Origin: Rosellinia necatrix
Taxonomy: Eukaryota; Ascomycota; Sordariomycetes; Xylariales; Xylariaceae
Assembly: GCA_021209875.1 (NCBI GenBank)
Contig: JAGYVD010000006.1
Coordinates: 558,001 to 622,000, forward strand
Reading direction: 5' to 3'
Length of the DNA: 64,000 bases
Shown in pieces: positions 59,501 through 64,000 of this stretch (position 1 is its first letter; each line of letters opens with the position of its first letter). The notes below the pieces were generated by a model. It made no database searches and was not told the origin of the DNA. It was given only the letters and a program-made list of their open reading frames with translations. Position numbers and translations under genes: made by a program.

Positions 59501-62500
59501 GATGATATAATCGCATATAACTATACTACTAGCAGTCTTGGGATATTGATTGCTCAGAATGGCGATCGAGAAGAGTAATCTTAAAATGGGCAGGCTTGGA
59601 TGTAACACACCCTGAATAGGCTGCACTACTACAGGGTGCCTGGGCGGTGGTATCCTTACTTATGGGTATACGAGCCGGACAGGTGCGGGCATGAACCACG
59701 CGAGAATGCCCCTCATCTTCGCTCGTCTCGGCCAACCATCTGTCGGCTCTACCCACGTCGCGAGACTCCATCTATACACACGTGACAGGAGTACTGAATA
59801 TGCACAGGACTAGTGTACTTGTGGTGTCGAGGTAATGACATGGCCCACTCTCCCCCTCCCGGTCTCCATCTCCACCTTTTAACCTTAAAATATTATGGAA
59901 CACAGGTGGATTCCCGGTCAGCGACGAGAGGGAAGGAGGAAAGGGAAAAGAAGAAGAAGGAGAATGACCAGCCCGGACCGCCCTATGCCAAGGCCCCAGT
60001 GCACCGTGCCAACTCGCCGCTCCAGACGAATGCCAAGCCATTCATTGGCGTGCCTTAGCCCAACCTCTAAATCTCCCGCTAGTCCAGCTTGATCCTCAGC
60101 TTTGCCTGTCCGGTTATTTTTAGGATTCCACGCTCGACATCTCCGAGGCTGTCTTGATTAACTCAGCTCACCAAGCTAGCTATGCATGTACATATGTACT
60201 ACGGTTAGCTTCAGGTTCGTCGTGCATCCTTCTCTCCCCCCACCGCCCAACCCTACGAGCCAGTATGCACGAGACAAACATGTACGAGACAAGCATGTAC
60301 GTAGTATAGGGTGGGTGAGCTACGAAGGTTGGATAACCAGGATTAAGAAAAAGGGCACTCGCTTCTAGTGGGCGGCGTCGAGGTATCATATCATATAAAC
60401 AGTTATGTAAGTATGTACCTAGGTAGGTAATTACCCAGAAGAGGACCTCTTACTGTCCACGTCCCTTTCTCACATTCGGCTCTAACTACTACTTGCACGT
60501 AGGTACAGGGTAGTTAACTACAGTACACGTACAGGAGCAGCACTTAATTACCCGCGCAGGCCCACGGATGTGCTAGGGGAACGCTGGTCTTCCGTCCATC
60601 GACGTACCCATAATACCACCCGCCTCGCCGCTTACTAGTTCCAAAATAGTTCCCTTCTCACTTACTGTTCGATGCAAGTCTTGGGCCTTTTGCCTGGGGT
60701 AGATCTCCGTCTCGTTTGCCACTAAGCGTGAAGCGGTCCATGTCCATCTCGAGGAGTGACCGCCTCGGCCTCGGTGACAGGGGCGAGCCACGTTGTCATC
60801 CCAGTGCGACGGACGCGAACTCGCGCCGATGAAGCCACAACCAAACACTATATTGACGTATCAAGGGTCGGGTGCCGACCGTGAATACATACGTACATAT
60901 ATACTTGCCAACCCATCTGCTTGTACCTACTCCTGCTGTGTCCGCTTATCTAGGTAATCTAGTGGACGGCAAGGTTTGGCGAGAGACCCGACAGGATTCC
61001 TTCGCATGCGAGGTTGTGTCCCCTTGTGTGACTCCATACATATGTCTTAGTGTTGATAAACTTGAACCAGCGGGGGGAGGGGAGGGGGGGGTTGCACCGA
61101 TGAACTACAACACCGTCGTACATATATCCGAACATGCGACCAAATCGCTTTGCCCAAACCCTAGCTATTCAGATGCGAGAATCCGAGCAATGCTATTTTC
61201 CTATTTCCCATGCAAACCTTTTCTGATCAGGACTGCCCTGTCCATATTGCTCAGCGAATGGTGGAGGCAATGGTTCGCTTCATGCGAAGAAACAGGCGCA
61301 TATTCGCAAGCGGTAATCAAGAGCCAGTTTTACAAGTAAGCAATCCCAAAGTTGCCGTATACTCATAGTCGAAAGGGGTTGGTTTGGTAGCATAGCTCGA
61401 AACGACACTCAACACGCTCTACATTAGAGTTGGCAGTTATATCATCCTTTATCCGGCGCCTTCCAGCTTTAGTGTTCCTCCCGCGTCCAAAGGCTTGACG
61501 GATAGGCCCGACACCGCCTGCTCACTTTCCCTGTGAAGCAATCACCATCGTTATAACCGAACAAGCTTCTTGGCAGTTGGCTTGCTTACCAGCCTTGGTT
61601 TTACATTCTCCGGGGGAGGCAGCGGATGGCCGGCCACATCGAAAGAGCGAGCAGACACCGGTTGCCTGCCGCTTTGGAAATGAACTAGGCAATCTCACAA
61701 GTTGTCGTTCCCGCCGAGTTGGTCTTTGAACCGTCACCCGGGGTCTTGGGGTGACGATCATCTTCAACTCGTTAGTGGTAGACCTCGCCGAGGGTTGGCC
61801 CTTCGATACCAAGCATCGAGAAGGAAAGCATGCCTTGGGTAAAACCACGGACGCCGTCAAGATCTATCATGAGTAGCGGCCATAGAGGTACGATACAAGG
61901 ACGGGACATTTCTTGGGGCCGGAAAAAAAAAAAAAAGGCGACCCCTATACCTCCTTCGGCAGTCTTTACGGTGTGCGGTGGCATAAAACAGTTCATATTG
62001 TTAGCAAAGTGTCCTGGTCCGCGCTAATTGCCCAACCGGGACATCTGGGGGAATGTGTTGAGGGCTTCTCCTTCCCCAAGTTGGAAGAGCCAGGCGTACC
62101 GTACCGTCAAGGTATTGTCCGTGGTAGTGTGCCAGCCAATTAACCCCCATCTCTAGCCCCTAAGAGCAGTCTTCCACCCAAGCGCTCCCAGGGCTGGTTC
62201 GCCCACATGCACCCCACGTCTCGTCGGTGTTAAGCTAAGGCTCTATTGCATCGCTGTCCATTCCCTCTCCCTCTTGGTACTCACAGAATGCAATATTGAT
62301 TATTCACAGATGGTTAGCGCCTTACCCAGATCCAAGGATCCTATTGATGATTTCTCATCAGAAACGAGGGAACCTATCCTGATGGGTTACCGACGGCAGA
62401 CCTCTGAAATGAGTAAGCAAGCCGCTTCGAATGACAAGGCTGCACGGGAGTACCCGTCCCCCTTGCGCGAGCTTCTGATATTGGACACAGGCATTTCGCT

Positions 62501-64000
62501 GCTGTATCACCACAGGTGAACTCGGTTTCGCAGTCAAGCGACCTGGTGGCGCCCATCATGGTCAGTCGGTCGGACGTATCAATTATGTGACGCAGCCCGT
62601 CAAACCAGAATATCTCAAATATGGCACATTGGCCTTCGAAGCTACACACGTATTGTCTTCGCATGACGTACTTTACCGATTCAACCCTGCATTCCCCCTA
62701 CCTAGTGCACATATGTGATCCAAGCATGGCGACTCTATGGTCATGCGGCCAAGGGGGATCTCGATACACACATACGGTACCTCCAGTAGTGTACATACAT
62801 CGAAAACCGGCAACCCCCGCTCCAATCACAGGTGTACGTTACGCCGTATACGTCAATCTGCGATCGATTGCCGGCCGGAAATAGGATCTCCACAAAGCAC
62901 CACCGCCCAGTGTACACTAGGGTCTGTCATGCAGCCCCTGACGCGTCTGGATCTCTTTCGATGTGTGTGTGGCATACAAACCCAACATGTTTTTCCTGAG
63001 GCTTCATTCGTCGAGGCCCAATTCGTCACCTACGGCCCATCATCTCGCTTCCCACTACTCGGCCTAATGCGGCGGCACTAGTGTATAACCGGGCGAGACT
63101 TTGACGCGTCAAGGAACATCTCGGTTGGATCGAATCTCGGGTTCAGTGTAACTGGATTAGGCGAATGGGAAAGTGAAGAGGATGGGTCGAGATTCTGCCT
63201 TTCAAGGTAAGGAGTGGGTTTTTAAAGGGGCTATCTACTTGTGTAAGTATAGTTACAGGTAGTAGGTAACCTAGCGTACACGCACATGGGATAGGCCAAT
63301 TGTGTTGAAGATGCGACCGTGAACCACCAACTACCTAATCTGACATATTATGTGTGTGGATGTGTGTTAGGCTGATTGATTGTAAGGTAGGATGGTTATC
63401 ACTCCTCGGTAAATCTAGCCCTGATTTTCATGTGGCTGCACAGCGTCGGCATAGTTCCATCGGACATGGTGCTTGTTTTTGCATCGTGCGCATGGGATAA
63501 CTATATCATGCGACGAGTAATATTACTACTACGTGCGGGCCATTGACTGTCTGCCTACACTATTGTGTGTGCAACCCCTCTGATAGGTCCGCATGTCCGT
63601 CGAGACGGCAATTCCCGTAATTATATCTACTGTCAACTTTACTTTACTACATACAGTACTATACACATGCACACGCCACAGAAGCGAGAACATCCCCCAC
63701 TGGTGCTTCCGGTGAACGGAGCACATGACAAAATAGCGAATTGGGTGTTCTAGACAAATTATGATGGCTCTCCAAGGCGAGTCATCTATCACAAGCCAGT
63801 TGCACACCCGAAATTGTATGCTACCACCTCGTATATGTCTGTGTAGTACCCAGGTAGGTAGTATGCCAACCCCTTCGATAAGGGGAGAGGATGGTACAGC
63901 TAACCCAGGTGGCATCTTATTATAACCTGTCTTTAGCACTATGTATGTATTTCTAGAGGGGTATATATAAAAGTCTATGTATGTTCATAATGATAATGCA
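56583..64000. other. 7.4-kb region without a supportable gene
   Basis: Composition is ordinary, but no frame shows a recognisable domain plus start and splice signals. Short motifs TACCTAGGTA, GTAGGTA and TAGTGTAGTG recur (about 58,190-58,250, 58,320-58,345, 58,725-58,740, 59,265-59,280, 59,455-59,480, 60,410-60,430, 63,250-63,275, 63,845-63,860). Imperfect CCCAGTACATA repeats lie at 56,906-56,945 and an A13 run at 61,924-61,936. The longest frames (60,872-61,339 plus; 63,529-63,939 minus; 61,522-61,860 minus) look like chance or relics. The most gene-like piece is 62,310-62,515 on the plus strand, with balanced codon use and a GTGAAC donor-like end, but no partner exon was found. Confidence 0.5.

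Noticed and set aside
60872..61339. 155-codon plus-strand gene
   Set aside because: It starts at GTG, has no domain, no splice support and irregular codon use; a chance frame is more likely.
61522..61996. Small cysteine-containing secreted protein on the minus strand
   Set aside because: The cysteine-bearing end lacks a signal peptide or an ATG-led frame that makes sense, and the adjacent frame runs through an A13 tract.
45450..64000. tRNA or 5S rRNA genes
   Set aside because: I looked for A/B box pairs and cloverleaf arms; isolated GGTTCG-like words (for example near 62,197) had no matching stems.

Overview
The window looks like nuclear DNA of a filamentous ascomycete (Pezizomycotina). The evidence is short introns with GTAAGT-type donors and CTAAC-type branch points, a secreted fungal-style GMC oxidoreductase, and a large AT-rich block with the marks of repeat-induced point mutation (RIP). 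Those marks are C-to-T and G-to-A differences between repeat copies, and stops at former Gln codons. I cannot name the species.

Positions 1 to about 44,290 are almost pure A+T and hold no working gene. They are a nested pile of dead transposons. A long repeat, called family B here, occurs twice (about 1,870-19,225 and 29,440-40,250). Copy B1 was split by an LTR-like element (family A, 4,057-7,072) and by a 5.9-kb insertion (8,836-14,729) flanked by a 100-bp target duplication. Copy B2 was split by another LTR element (family C, 32,259-36,084). The matching uninterrupted sequence in the other copy gives the empty site for each. Family A recurs at about 20,400-22,464 and 40,260-43,742, the last with a tandem duplication. 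A 117-bp MITE (21,453-21,569) and a 273-bp solo LTR (26,642-26,914) have ordinary base composition. They are younger than the RIP or too short to be targeted.

Positions 44,290-45,450 are the boundary: GC-richer repeat debris with pentamer repeats and perfect hairpins, then a last AT-rich strip.

Positions 45,450-64,000 have ordinary composition and three convincing genes. (1) An alpha/beta hydrolase (46,319-47,615, +) has three exons, and its catalytic serine is replaced by phenylalanine. (2) A large protein (48,710-51,538, -) resembles a fungal PD-(D/E)XK-nuclease-like family and lacks the expected lysine. (3) A secreted GMC oxidoreductase (54,068-56,356, -) has two exons. Genes 1 and 2 converge. 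Nothing ties the three into one pathway. The last 7.6 kb has no gene I can support.

The most unusual items are the 5.9-kb insertion with its 100-bp duplication and three repeated GC-rich blocks, the hydrolase that has lost its nucleophile, and the datable nesting of un-RIPed insertions in RIPed DNA.
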